Assembly: GCF_002891435.1 (NCBI RefSeq) | Contig: NZ_POUC01000005.1 | Coordinates: 1-63,775 of the forward strand | Direction: 5' to 3' | Source: Streptomyces cahuitamycinicus | Lineage (GTDB): Bacteria > Actinomycetota > Actinomycetes > Streptomycetales > Streptomycetaceae | DNA: 63,775 nucleotides | In this document: in pieces, positions 17,542 through 26,473 of the stretch | Layout of the letters: each line of letters starts with the position of its first letter | Numbering within the stretch: the first letter of the stretch is position 1 | Translations under genes and position numbers: made by a program | Notes under the pieces: model-generated | Database searches by the model: none | Seen by the model: only the letters and a program-made list of their open reading frames with translations | What the model was told of the DNA's origin: nothing

Positions 17542-18663
17542 ATGAGCCTGACCCTGAGGACCATCAGTCGCGAGCAGCATCTGGCCTACATCCAGAGCCT
17601 GCCGTCGGCGAGCCACATGCAGGTCCCGGCCTGGGCTGACGTCAAGGCGGAGTGGCGCTCCGAGAACCTCGGATGGTTCGACGACCGCACGGGCGAGATG
17701 GTCGGCGCCGGTCTGGTTCTCTACCGGCAGCTCCCCAAGATCAAGCGCTACCTCGCCTACCTGCCCGAGGGCCCGGTCATCAACTGGTTCGCGCCGAATC
17801 TGCAGGAATGGCTCGAACCGATGCTGGCTCATCTGAAGCAGCAGGGCGCCTTCTCCGTGAAGATGGGCCCACCGGTGATCATCCGGCGCTGGGAGGCCCC
17901 CTCCATCAAGGCGGGTATCCAGAACCCGGACGTGAAGCGCCTGCGTGACATCGAGGCCGACCACATCGAGCCGCGTGCCTTCGAGGTGGCCGACAAGCTG
18001 CGCCGCATGGGCTGGCAGCAGGGCGAGGACGGCGGAGCCGGCTTCGGAGACGTGCAGCCCCGCTACGTGTACCAGGTGCCGCTGGCGAACCGCTCCCTGG
18101 AAGAGGTCCACAAGAACTTCAACCAGCTGTGGCGCCGCAACATCAAGAAGGCCGAGAAGGCCGGCGTCGAAGTCGTCCAGGGCGGCTACCAGGATCTTGA
18201 GGAATGGCAGCGGCTGTACGAGATCACGGCCGTGCGCGACCACTTCCGGCCGCGCCCGCTGTCGTACTTCCAGCGCATGTGGACAGCCCTCAACACCGAG
18301 GACCCCAATCGCATGCGGCTGTACTTCGCCCGGCACGACGGCGTGAACCTGTCCGCCGCGACGATGCTGATCGTCGGCGGGCACGTCTGGTACTCCTACG
18401 GCGCCTCGGACAACATCGGCCGTGAGGTCCGGCCCTCGAACGCGATGCAGTGGCGGATGCTGCGCGACGCCTACGCGCTCGGTGCCACCGTCTACGACCT
18501 GCGCGGCATCTCCGACTCGCTGGACGAGACCGACCACCTCTTCGGCCTGATCCAGTTCAAGGTGGGTACCGGCGGCCAGGCAGCCGAGTACCTCGGCGAG
18601 TGGGACTTCCCGCTGAACAAGCTTTTGCACAAGGCGCTCGACATCTACATGTCGCGCCGCTGA
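17542..18663 (+). CDS. femX: FemX-type peptidoglycan bridge aminoacyltransferase
   Basis: 373 residues, two GNAT-like halves separated by a charged helical arm, as in FemA/B/X. 'FNQLWRRNIKKAEKAGVEVV' lies at the core and 'SYGASDNIGREVRPSNAMQW' in the second half. In Streptomyces, FemX adds the first glycine to LL-diaminopimelate of the lipid II stem peptide using Gly-tRNA. It acts on the cytoplasmic side of the membrane. The ATG at 17542 has a nearby GAGGAG; an upstream in-frame ATG at 17509 adds 11 residues. Confidence 0.9.
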   Translation: MSLTLRTISREQHLAYIQSLPSASHMQVPAWADVKAEWRSENLGWFDDRTGEMVGAGLVLYRQLPKIKRYLAYLPEGPVINWFAPNLQEWLEPMLAHLKQQGAFSVKMGPPVIIRRWEAPSIKAGIQNPDVKRLRDIEADHIEPRAFEVADKLRRMGWQQGEDGGAGFGDVQPRYVYQVPLANRSLEEVHKNFNQLWRRNIKKAEKAGVEVVQGGYQDLEEWQRLYEITAVRDHFRPRPLSYFQRMWTALNTEDPNRMRLYFARHDGVNLSAATMLIVGGHVWYSYGASDNIGREVRPSNAMQWRMLRDAYALGATVYDLRGISDSLDETDHLFGLIQFKVGTGGQAAEYLGEWDFPLNKLLHKALDIYMSRR

Positions 18664-18744
18664 TGTCCCGTTCAGTGCTTCTATACCCCTGATACACGGC
18701 AACTGCCGATACACGGCACCGCGAGAAAGGCTCCAGGTCCGGCC

Positions 18745-19776
18745 ATGGCGCTCACGCTCTACGTCGACACCGCGCGCTGGCGTGCGCACCACAAGCACGT
18801 GCAGGAGCAGTTCCCGGGCCTCGTACCGGTCTGCAAGGGCAACGGCTACGGCTTCGGGCACGAGCGGCTTGCGGAGGAGGCCACGCGGCAGGGCTCGGAC
18901 ATCCTCGCCGTCGGCACCACGTACGAGGCCGCCCGGATCAAGGACTGGTTCGGCGGCGACCTGCTGGTGCTGACGCCGTACCGGCGGGGCGAGGAGCCGG
19001 TGCCCCTGCCGGACCGGGTCATCCGCTCCGTCTCGTCGATAGACGGCGTGTACGGCCTGGTCGGTGCCCGTGTGGTGATCGAGGTGATGTCCTCGATGAA
19101 GCGGCACGGCATCAGCGAGCAGGACCTGGCCCAGTTGCACGCTGCCATCGAGAACGTCCGCCTGGAGGGTTTCGCCATCCACCTGCCGCTGGACCGCACC
19201 GACGGCTCGGACGCCGTCGAGGAGGTCATCGGCTGGATGGACCGGCTGCGTGCCGCCCGGCTGCCCCTGCACACCATGTTCGTCAGCCACCTCAAGGCCG
19301 AGGAACTCGCCCGGCTTCAGCAGCAGTTCCCGCAGACCCGCTTCCGGGCCCGCATCGGAACGCGGCTGTGGCTGGGGGACCACGACGCCACGGAGTACCG
19401 CGGCGCGGTTCTGGACGTCACGCGCGTCGCCAAGGGCGACCGTTTCGGCTACCGACAGCAGAAGGCGGCCTCCGACGGCTTCCTGGTGGTCGTGGCGGGT
19501 GGTACGTCGCACGGAGTGGGTCTGGAGGCCCCCAAGGCACTGCACGGCGTCATGCCGCGGGCCAAGGGCGTCGCCCGCGCCGGCCTCGCGACGGTGAACC
19601 GGAACCTTTCTCCCTTCGTCTGGGGCGGCAAGCAGCGCTGGTTCGCGGAGCCGCCGCACATGCAGGTCTCGATCCTGTTCGTGCCGGCGGACGCGCCCGA
19701 GCCGAAGGTCGGCGATGAGCTGGTGGCCCATCTTCGGCACACCACCACGCAGTTCGACCGGATCATGGACCGCTGA
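18745..19776 (+). CDS. Alanine racemase-like PLP protein
   Basis: 343 residues. The PLP-binding Lys is in 'LVPVCKGNGYGFGHERLAEE' (about residues 26-45), the N-terminal alanine racemase barrel motif. The later 'RARIGTRLWLGD' resembles the phosphate-binding strand. It is shorter than ordinary Alr (about 370-390) and the C-terminal beta domain is divergent, so racemase activity on alanine is uncertain. It follows femX by 81 bp in the same direction, suggesting a role in amino acid supply or modification for the stem peptide. Confidence 0.75.
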   Translation: MALTLYVDTARWRAHHKHVQEQFPGLVPVCKGNGYGFGHERLAEEATRQGSDILAVGTTYEAARIKDWFGGDLLVLTPYRRGEEPVPLPDRVIRSVSSIDGVYGLVGARVVIEVMSSMKRHGISEQDLAQLHAAIENVRLEGFAIHLPLDRTDGSDAVEEVIGWMDRLRAARLPLHTMFVSHLKAEELARLQQQFPQTRFRARIGTRLWLGDHDATEYRGAVLDVTRVAKGDRFGYRQQKAASDGFLVVVAGGTSHGVGLEAPKALHGVMPRAKGVARAGLATVNRNLSPFVWGGKQRWFAEPPHMQVSILFVPADAPEPKVGDELVAHLRHTTTQFDRIMDR

Positions 19777-19810
19777 GCGTCCCCGACACCGACCCTCGCA
19801 GCGCAGCATG

Positions 19811-19842
19811 AAGGCCGTACACGGCGACCCGTGTACGGCCTT
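19811..19842. terminator. Bidirectional terminator between convergent genes
   Basis: A 14-bp stem, AAGGCCGTACACGG against its complement, with a 4-base loop. It lies between the stops of the racemase-like gene (19776) and the leftward glycosyltransferase (19856). Confidence 0.8.
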
Positions 19843-19855
19843 CGGCGCATCCCGG

Positions 19856-21382
19856 CTACGGCATTCCGCCCCGTTCGCTCAGAGCGAACCCCCCCGTGGC
19901 GCCCGGTTTTCCCCACTCGACCCGTGCCCCTTCGTACTGGGCGGTCACGTGCGGTCGTGGGCGGGCGGCCGGGCCGAGAACGAAGACGTCTTCGGCGCCG
20001 TCGAGCACCCCGCCCGAGGGATCGTCGTCACCGGACCGCCGCACAGGATCCCGCTCCGGCAGGAAGATGTCGCGCACCACCATCACACACAGGTACAGCG
20101 TCCCCAACAGATGCAGAGCGATGGCCCAGTGGTACCCGTCCGTGGGCAGCCCCTTGTGAGCGTCTCCGCTGGTCGTGTACGCGAGGTACAGCCAGATCCC
20201 CAGGAAGTACGCCACCTCGCAGGTCTGCCAGATCAGGTAGTCCCGCCACTTCGGCCGGGCGAGGGCGGCCAGCGGGACCAGCCACAGGACGTACTGCGGC
20301 GAGTAGACCTTGTTGGTGAGGATGAACGCCGCGACGATCAGGAAGGCGAGCTGGGCGAACCGTGGGCGGCGCGGGGCGGTCAGTGCGAGCGCCGCGACAG
20401 CGGCACAGCATGCCAGCATCAGCAGTGTGGCCAGTGTGTTGACCGTGTCGGTGCTGAGCGGGTCGTCCGAGTTCTGGGCCATGATCAGCCAGAAGGAGCC
20501 GAAGTCGACGCCCCGTTCCTGGCTGAACGTGTAGAACTTCGACCAGCCCTCGAACGCGAAGAGCATCACCGGCCCGTTCACGACGACCCAGGCGGCGGCC
20601 GCGCCCCCCAGAGCCGTCCCGAAAGCGCGCCACCTGCCCGCGCGCCAGCACAGCACCATCAGCGGTCCGAGGAGCAGGAACGGGTAGAGCTTGGCGGCTG
20701 TGGCGAGCCCCAGCAGCACGCCGAAGGCGAGGGGGCGGCCACGTGACCACATCAGCATCGCCGCGGCCGTCAGAGCGACCGCGAGCAGGTCCCAGTTGAT
20801 GGTCGCCGTCAGCGCGGCGGCGGGCGCCAGGGCGACCAGCAGGCCGTCCCAGGGACGCCTGACGTGGGTACGGGTCACGCAGACGGCGATGACCGCCGCA
20901 CACACCATGAGCATTCCGGCGTTGACCATCCAGTACCACTGCTCCTGGTGCTGGATGGTGCCGCTGCCGGGCGTGAGCCAGGAGGCGACCTCCATGAAGA
21001 CACCGGTGAGCACCGGGTACTCCAGGTACTGCATGTCGCCGGGAAGCCTGTCGAAGTACGGCACGAGCCCGTCGGCGAATCCGCGCCCCTGATAGAGGTG
21101 CGGGATGTCCGAGTAGCACGCATGCGTGTACTGGGAGCTGGCGCCGAAGAACCAGGCACCGTTGTAGCAGGGCGCCTTCTGGACCAGTCCGAGGGCGAAC
21201 ATGCCGATCGCCACCAACGCGATCACCCGCACGGGGGTCCACCAGGACGCCCCGAGCAGGGCACGCCGCCCGAGCGGGCCGCCGATCAGCTCGCTGCCGG
21301 CCGCGGCGACCTCGTCCTCCTTGGTCGGCCGCACCGGGTCCGGCTCATGGACGCTCGCTTGCGTCGATTCTGCACTGGGCAT
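19856..21382 (-). CDS. Polytopic membrane glycosyltransferase (GT87 / DUF2029 type)
   Basis: 508 residues with about ten or more membrane helices. 'EYPVLTGVFMEVASWL' in a periplasmic loop and the 'LALVAIG'-type helix pattern match GT87 polyprenyl-phosphate-mannose-dependent mannosyltransferases, which add mannose to lipids or glycans outside the membrane. The exact acceptor is unknown. Start at ATG 21382, with a possible ATG at 21391. Two parS sites lie upstream, between it and the PBP gene. Confidence 0.78.
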   Translation of the reverse strand: MPSAESTQASVHEPDPVRPTKEDEVAAAGSELIGGPLGRRALLGASWWTPVRVIALVAIGMFALGLVQKAPCYNGAWFFGASSQYTHACYSDIPHLYQGRGFADGLVPYFDRLPGDMQYLEYPVLTGVFMEVASWLTPGSGTIQHQEQWYWMVNAGMLMVCAAVIAVCVTRTHVRRPWDGLLVALAPAAALTATINWDLLAVALTAAAMLMWSRGRPLAFGVLLGLATAAKLYPFLLLGPLMVLCWRAGRWRAFGTALGGAAAAWVVVNGPVMLFAFEGWSKFYTFSQERGVDFGSFWLIMAQNSDDPLSTDTVNTLATLLMLACCAAVAALALTAPRRPRFAQLAFLIVAAFILTNKVYSPQYVLWLVPLAALARPKWRDYLIWQTCEVAYFLGIWLYLAYTTSGDAHKGLPTDGYHWAIALHLLGTLYLCVMVVRDIFLPERDPVRRSGDDDPSGGVLDGAEDVFVLGPAARPRPHVTAQYEGARVEWGKPGATGGFALSERGGMP

Positions 21383-21453
21383 GCCGCACATCCTGCCGTA
21401 CGTGCCTGGGAATACGCCGAGGGCCGCCGTACCCCAGAGGGACGGCGGCCCTT

Positions 21454-21467
21454 GTTTCACGTGAAAC
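21454..21467. other. parS site 5
   Basis: Perfect GTTTCACGTGAAAC between the PBP gene and the glycosyltransferase gene. Confidence 0.92.
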
Positions 21468-21475
21468 ACCCTCGC

Positions 21476-21489
21476 GTTTCACGTGAAAC
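21476..21489. other. parS site 6
   Basis: Perfect GTTTCACGTGAAAC starting 22 bp after the start of site 5, about two helical turns, so both lie on the same DNA face. Confidence 0.92.
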
Positions 21490-21518
21490 ACCCAAGCCGG
21501 GCGGTCTGTCAGCGGCGG

Positions 21519-24173
21519 CTATCCCTCGGGGCCTCCGAAGATGCCTCCGTTGCCGTTGCCTCTGCTGTTGCCGCCATCCAGATTCGTATCGGTTGGCGTG
21601 GGCTCGGGGGAAACTCCTCCGTCTGTGCCCCCGTTGGCAGTGCCGCCGTTCTCCGCGCCCCCGTCGTCCTCACAGCCGAAGAACCCGCAGGTGTCGCTCG
21701 GCGACGGAGACGGGGGCGTGCTCTCGCTGGGCGTCGGGCTCGGCGACTCGGTGACCGTCTCGCTGGGCTCCACGCTGGGGGTCGGGGTCGGCGTCGGAGC
21801 CCCCACCGCGTCCTGGATCTCGCCGATCTTCTCGGCGTCCGGGAAGCCGAGATCGGGCTTGCCCTTCAACGCGGCCTTCATGTACTCGGTCCACACCTGC
21901 GTGGGAGTGTCACCGCCGTGGATCGACTCCTCACCCGCCGTGCCGTTCATGGAGAGCAGCTTGGCGCTCTTGGGGTCCTCGCGGAACATCGCGACCGAGG
22001 TCGAGAGCTGCTGGGTGTAGCCGACGAACCAGGCCGACTTGTTCTCGTCGGTGGTACCGGTCTTGCCGGCCGCCGTGCGGCCCAGGGCCAGCGCGTTCTT
22101 ACCCGTACCGTTCTGGATGACGTTCTCCAGAACGTTTGTGACGTTGTTGGCCACCTTCTCGGGCATCGCCTGCGTGATGCGCGGCGGCTTGAAGCCTTCG
22201 ACTTTCTCACCGTTGAACTTGACGCTGGTCACCGAGTACGGCGCGGCCTGCTTGCCCGCCGCGGCGAACGTCGCGTAGGCGTCGGCCATACGAATCGCAC
22301 TGGGAGTCGAGGTACCGAGCGCGAACGACGGGTTGAGCGTGGCGAAGCTGGCGTCCAGGATGCCGGACTTCTCGGCCACGTCCCGCACGTTCCTCATCCC
22401 CACATCCATGCCGAGCTGCACGAACGGGGTGTTGACCGACTGCTCCATCGCCTTGTGCAGGGAGATGTAGCCCCAGGGATGGTCGCTCTCGTTCTCCTGG
22501 AAGAACGGCGTGTTGTCCTTCTTCAGGACGTAGGAGCCGTCGTTGTTCCTGACCTTGAGATGGTCGTTGCCGTTGTACTTGCTCAGCGGCGAGACCCCGA
22601 CTCCGTCGCTCCGATAAGTCCCGTGCTCCATCGCGGCGGCGAGCACGAACGGCTTCCACGTCGAACCGACCGGGACACCCGAGGTGTCCGCGTTGTTGTT
22701 GAAGTGGCCCTTCTCGTACCCGGCACCACCGTAGAGCGCGACGATCGCGCCGTCCTTGGGCTTCACCGACGCCGCGCCGAACTGGACGTGCTTGTCCAGC
22801 TCACGCTTCTCCGGGTCCAGCTTTTCCTTCTCGACCTTCTTCACGGCCTTGGCCAGCGCCTCGACCTTGTCCTTGTCGAAGGTCGTCTTGATCTGGTAGC
22901 CGCCCTGGTCGAACTTCTTCTCCGTGATATTGGAGTGGTTCAGGACGTACTTCTTGGCCGTGTCCGCCAGGTACCCGATCTGGCCGGTCATGCCCTTGGT
23001 CGCCTTCCGGCCCTGAAGCTTGGGGAAGTTCTTGATCGCGTCCTGGTACTGCTGGTCCGTGATCCTCTTGTCGTTGTGCATCTGCTCGAGGATCCAGCTC
23101 CAACGGGCCTTGGCACGCTTGGTGTTGGCCTTCTGGGTCGCCGAGGAGTCAATGCCCTCGTTGCCCGCCGGGTCGTAGTAGGTCGGGCCCTTGAGCAGAG
23201 CGGCGAGGAAGGCGCACTCGTTCGGCTTGAGGTTCTTCGCTTCCTTGCCGAAGTAGGTCTGCGCGGCGGCCTGGATGCCGTAGGCGCCACGGCCGTAGTA
23301 CGAGGTGTTCAGGTAGCCCTGAAGGATCACCGGCTTGGAGACCTTCGTGCCCACCTTGATCGAGATGAACATCTCCTTGAACTTGCGAGTGAGCGACTGT
23401 TCCTGGCTCAGGTAGGTGTTCTTGACGAACTGCTGGGTGATCGTCGAACCACCCTGCGTGTCACCGCCCCGCGCCATGTTGGCCAGGGCCCGGGCGATGC
23501 CCGCGGGGTCGACTCCCCTGTCCTGATAGAAGGTCTTGTTCTCGGCCGAGATCACCGCCCACTGCATGGCCTTCGGGATCCGGTCAATGGTGACGTTCTG
23601 GCGGTTCTGACCACTGCCCGCCGCGACCATCTGGGAGCCGTCCTCCCAGTAGTAGACGTTGTTCTGCGACAGGGCCGCCGCGTTCTCCTCGTTGGGGACG
23701 CCCACCATGGCGTAGCCGATGCCCGCCACGGCCACCAGGCTGCCGAAGAAGCCGATGCACAGTCCGGAGACGAGCTTCCAGGACGGCATCCAGCGCTGCC
23801 AGCCGTACTTGCCTGCGCGCGGATAGTCGATCAGCCGGTTCTTGTCCGGGACGGCGGCCACGCGGCCTCTGCCCCGGCCGGGCCCGTTCGGGCCGCCAGG
23901 ACCGGCACGCCGGCCGCCTTGGGTCGGTTCGGCCGCTCTCCGGCGGCCGCCACCCGTACTTCTCTGCGCCGCACGGCGGGCCTCGGCACGGCCGCCGTAC
24001 TGACGTTCCTCACCCCCGGAGTCGTAGGAGTCCGACCCATAGGAGTCGGACGGAGACCCGGTGGCGCCTCGCGGTGCCGCGCGGCGGCCGGAGGACGAGC
24101 CGGACTGGCCGCGTCGGGCCGCGGCACGTCCGCCTCCCTGCGGCTGCGGCGGTTTGCGACGGTGCTCGCTCAT
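21519..24173 (-). CDS. Bifunctional class A penicillin-binding protein (transglycosylase/transpeptidase)
   Basis: 884 residues. A basic, disordered cytoplasmic tail of about 150 residues precedes one membrane helix ('LVSGLCIGFFGSLVAVAGI'). The GT51 transglycosylase follows: 'VISAENKTFYQDRGVDPAGI', 'GGSTITQQFVKN', 'YYGRGAYGIQAAAQTYFGK'. The transpeptidase has 'GSTWKPFVLA' (active-site Ser), 'SVNTPF' and 'KTGTTDEN'. A Pro/Ser/Thr-rich acidic tail of about 90 residues ends the protein. It polymerises and crosslinks peptidoglycan outside the membrane. Confidence 0.94.
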   Translation of the reverse strand: MSEHRRKPPQPQGGGRAAARRGQSGSSSGRRAAPRGATGSPSDSYGSDSYDSGGEERQYGGRAEARRAAQRSTGGGRRRAAEPTQGGRRAGPGGPNGPGRGRGRVAAVPDKNRLIDYPRAGKYGWQRWMPSWKLVSGLCIGFFGSLVAVAGIGYAMVGVPNEENAAALSQNNVYYWEDGSQMVAAGSGQNRQNVTIDRIPKAMQWAVISAENKTFYQDRGVDPAGIARALANMARGGDTQGGSTITQQFVKNTYLSQEQSLTRKFKEMFISIKVGTKVSKPVILQGYLNTSYYGRGAYGIQAAAQTYFGKEAKNLKPNECAFLAALLKGPTYYDPAGNEGIDSSATQKANTKRAKARWSWILEQMHNDKRITDQQYQDAIKNFPKLQGRKATKGMTGQIGYLADTAKKYVLNHSNITEKKFDQGGYQIKTTFDKDKVEALAKAVKKVEKEKLDPEKRELDKHVQFGAASVKPKDGAIVALYGGAGYEKGHFNNNADTSGVPVGSTWKPFVLAAAMEHGTYRSDGVGVSPLSKYNGNDHLKVRNNDGSYVLKKDNTPFFQENESDHPWGYISLHKAMEQSVNTPFVQLGMDVGMRNVRDVAEKSGILDASFATLNPSFALGTSTPSAIRMADAYATFAAAGKQAAPYSVTSVKFNGEKVEGFKPPRITQAMPEKVANNVTNVLENVIQNGTGKNALALGRTAAGKTGTTDENKSAWFVGYTQQLSTSVAMFREDPKSAKLLSMNGTAGEESIHGGDTPTQVWTEYMKAALKGKPDLGFPDAEKIGEIQDAVGAPTPTPTPSVEPSETVTESPSPTPSESTPPSPSPSDTCGFFGCEDDGGAENGGTANGGTDGGVSPEPTPTDTNLDGGNSRGNGNGGIFGGPEG

Positions 24174-24489
24174 CGAACGACTACTCCTCGGGCAGGCGCA
24201 CTCTTGCGCGCCTGGAAACGGCGGCTAGTTTCCGGTCCCCCCGAAGTACGGATGCGGTCGGCTCCGCATTCATCGGTCCCGCAGGCACCCGTACTACACC
24301 GAAGACGACGACGCTCTCAGGCGTCACTCGGTTCCCGGTGATGTGCATGGCGCACAGACTACGCACCGCCAAAACGTGCCGAGCCCCGAAGTTCACCTCA
24401 AATCAGGCAACTCGCGTCCGACGAATCGGTGATGTGACCCCGTTCACCCGACCCCCCCTTGTCGCATCCGGATGGCCGTTCTATCGTCG
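24174..24489. other. Divergent gap upstream of the PBP and padR genes
   Basis: About 315 bp with no gene, upstream of the leftward PBP gene. It should contain the PBP promoter; I see no clear -35/-10 or structured RNA. The padR operator array follows immediately to the right. Confidence 0.45.
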
Positions 24490-24554
24490 TGATGTATCGG
24501 TTCGATACATCAGCTCGACACATCGGCCCGACACATCGGACTGATACATGCGCA
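24490..24554. promoter_or_regulatory. Tandem 13-bp operator array upstream of padR
   Basis: TGATGTATCG-GTT-CGATACATCA (24490-24512) is a perfect 10-bp inverted repeat. From its right half, four direct repeats follow at exact 13-bp steps: starts 24503, 24516, 24529 and 24542, consensus CGAYACATCRG. The array ends 22 bp before the padR ATG. PadR repressors typically bind ATGT/ACAT dyads, so this is probably the autoregulatory operator. Confidence 0.75.
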
Positions 24555-24575
24555 CCGCGGCGAGAGGAGGCGACG

Positions 24576-25259
24576 ATGAGCCGGCGTTCCGGGATCCTCG
24601 AGTTCGCCGTACTCGGCCTGCTCCGCGAATCTCCGATGCACGGCTATGAGCTGCGCAAACGGCTCAACACGTCGTTGGGCGTGTTCCGTGCGTTCAGCTA
24701 CGGGACGCTCTACCCCTGCCTCAAGACGCTGGTCGCCAACGGCTGGTTGATCGAGGAAACGGGGAACACCACCGAGGACGCCCTCGCCGCCCCCCTCGCT
24801 GGGCGCCGCGCCAAGATCGTCTACCGGTTGACGGCGGAGGGTAAGGAGCACTTCGAGCAGCTGCTCTCGCAGACCGGGCCCGACGCGTACGAGGACGAAA
24901 CCTTCGCAGCCCGTTTCGCCTTCTTCGGGCAAACCTCACGCGATGTCCGCATGCGCGTACTGGAGGGCCGCCGCAGCCGGCTGGAGGAGCGGCTCGAGAA
25001 GATGAGCGCTTCCCTGGCCCGCACCCGGGAGCGCCTCGACGATTACACGCTCGAGCTCCAGCGCCACGGGATGGAGTCCGTGGAGCGCGAGGTGCGCTGG
25101 CTGAACGAGCTCATCGAGAGCGAGCGGGCGGGGCGGGACCTCAAAGGTCCGGCCAGCGGGGAGCCCGCTTCGCGTGACACCACATCTGGAGCGTCGGGCG
25201 ACCTGCCCCGGCCGGGGGGCGACCCCCGGCCGGATTCGCCCGACGACACCGCCACGTGA
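24576..25259 (+). CDS. PadR-family transcriptional regulator
   Basis: 227 residues. The winged helix is '[20 protein letters not shown]' followed by '[20 protein letters not shown]', the PadR signature. A coiled-coil-rich C-terminal half ('[20 protein letters not shown]') mediates dimerisation, and a Pro/Asp-rich tail of about 35 residues is probably disordered. AGAGGAGG precedes the ATG at 24576. It lies 44 bp upstream of ino1 in the same direction, so it is likely to control its own operon with inositol phosphate synthase. Confidence 0.88.
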   Translation: MSRRSGILEFAVLGLLRESPMHGYELRKRLNTSLGVFRAFSYGTLYPCLKTLVANGWLIEETGNTTEDALAAPLAGRRAKIVYRLTAEGKEHFEQLLSQTGPDAYEDETFAARFAFFGQTSRDVRMRVLEGRRSRLEERLEKMSASLARTRERLDDYTLELQRHGMESVEREVRWLNELIESERAGRDLKGPASGEPASRDTTSGASGDLPRPGGDPRPDSPDDTAT

Positions 25260-25303
25260 GAGCCCACTCAGGGCCTCACTCGTACACACAGGGAGCAACC
25301 GGA

Positions 25304-26386
25304 ATGGGTTCGGTTCGCGTAGCCATCGTCGGTGTGGGCAACTGCGCCGCATCGCTGGTACAGGGAGTCGAGTACTACAAGGACGCCGACCCGGCGTCCA
25401 AGGTGCCGGGCCTGATGCACGTCAAGTTCGGCGACTACCACGTCAGCGACGTCGAGTTCGTCGCCGCGTTCGACGTGGACGCCAAGAAGGTCGGTCTCGA
25501 CCTGGCGGACGCCATCGGCGCCTCCGAGAACAACACCATCAAGATCTGTGACGTACCCAGCACCGGTGTGACGGTCCAGCGCGGCCACACCCTCGACGGC
25601 CTCGGCAAGTACTACCGCGAGACCATCGAGGAGGCCGCCGAGGAGCCGGTCGACGTCGTCCAGGTCCTCAAGGACCAGCAGGTCGACGTCCTCGTCTGCT
25701 ACCTGCCCGTCGGCTCCGAGGACGCGGCGAAGTTCTACGCCCAGTGCGCCATCGACGCCAAGGTCGCCTTCGTCAACGCCCTTCCGGTCTTCATCGCCGG
25801 CACCAAGGAGTGGGCGGACAAGTTCACCGAGGCGGGCGTCCCGATCGTCGGCGACGACATCAAGTCCCAGGTGGGCGCCACCATCACGCACCGCGTGATG
25901 GCGAAGCTGTTCGAGGACCGGGGCGTCGTCCTGGACCGCACGATGCAGCTGAACGTCGGCGGCAACATGGACTTCAAGAACATGCTCGAGCGCGACCGCC
26001 TCGAGTCGAAGAAGATCTCGAAGACGCAGGCCGTCACCTCTCAGATCCGCGACCGCGAGCTGGGCGAGGGCAACGTGCACATCGGCCCGTCCGACTACGT
26101 CGCCTGGCTGGACGACCGCAAGTGGGCCTATGTCCGCCTCGAGGGCCGTGCCTTCGGTGACGTCCCGCTGAACCTGGAGTACAAGCTGGAGGTCTGGGAC
26201 TCCCCGAACTCCGCCGGCGTCATCATCGACGCCCTGCGCGCCGCCAAGATCGCCAAGGACCGCGGCATCGGCGGTCCGATCCTGTCGGCGTCGAGCTACT
26301 TCATGAAGTCCCCGCCCGTGCAGTACTTCGACGACGAGGCCCGCGAGAACGTCGAGAAGTTCATCAAGGGTGAGGTCGAGCGCTGA
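25304..26386 (+). CDS. ino1: Inositol-3-phosphate synthase (actinobacterial type)
   Basis: 360 residues. '[20 protein letters not shown]' is the NAD-binding start; '[20 protein letters not shown]' and '[12 protein letters not shown]' are conserved active-site stretches. It converts glucose 6-phosphate to inositol 3-phosphate, the precursor of mycothiol and phosphatidylinositol lipids. It follows padR closely and is closed by a 34-bp perfect palindrome. Confidence 0.95.
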   Translation: MGSVRVAIVGVGNCAASLVQGVEYYKDADPASKVPGLMHVKFGDYHVSDVEFVAAFDVDAKKVGLDLADAIGASENNTIKICDVPSTGVTVQRGHTLDGLGKYYRETIEEAAEEPVDVVQVLKDQQVDVLVCYLPVGSEDAAKFYAQCAIDAKVAFVNALPVFIAGTKEWADKFTEAGVPIVGDDIKSQVGATITHRVMAKLFEDRGVVLDRTMQLNVGGNMDFKNMLERDRLESKKISKTQAVTSQIRDRELGEGNVHIGPSDYVAWLDDRKWAYVRLEGRAFGDVPLNLEYKLEVWDSPNSAGVIIDALRAAKIAKDRGIGGPILSASSYFMKSPPVQYFDDEARENVEKFIKGEVER

Positions 26387-26417
26387 CGCGCCAAACACTC
26401 GCTCCTGCCAGGGCTGT

Positions 26418-26451
26418 GAGGGTCCCCGGGTCGTACGACCCGGGGACCCTC
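26418..26451 (+). terminator. Terminator after ino1
   Basis: A 34-bp perfect palindrome with arms GAGGGTCCCCGGGTCGT, starting 31 bp beyond the ino1 stop and ending just before the next gene. Confidence 0.8.
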
Positions 26452-26473
26452 CCCGTATGTGAGGCTGTGCCGC

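Noticed and set aside
17407..19809. 800-codon open frame on the minus strand opposite femX and the racemase-like gene
   Set aside because: It is the antisense shadow of two well-supported genes; its sequence is rich in Val/Gln/Arg/His with no fold motifs, as expected from high-GC third-position bias.
20870..20880. CACGTG-like words near 20240-20880 and at 31250 considered as parS
   Set aside because: They lack the flanking GTTT/AAAC bases and match only the central 6-7 bp.
21483..24341. 952-codon plus-strand frame opposite the penicillin-binding protein
   Set aside because: The minus strand carries all PBP catalytic motifs; this frame has none.
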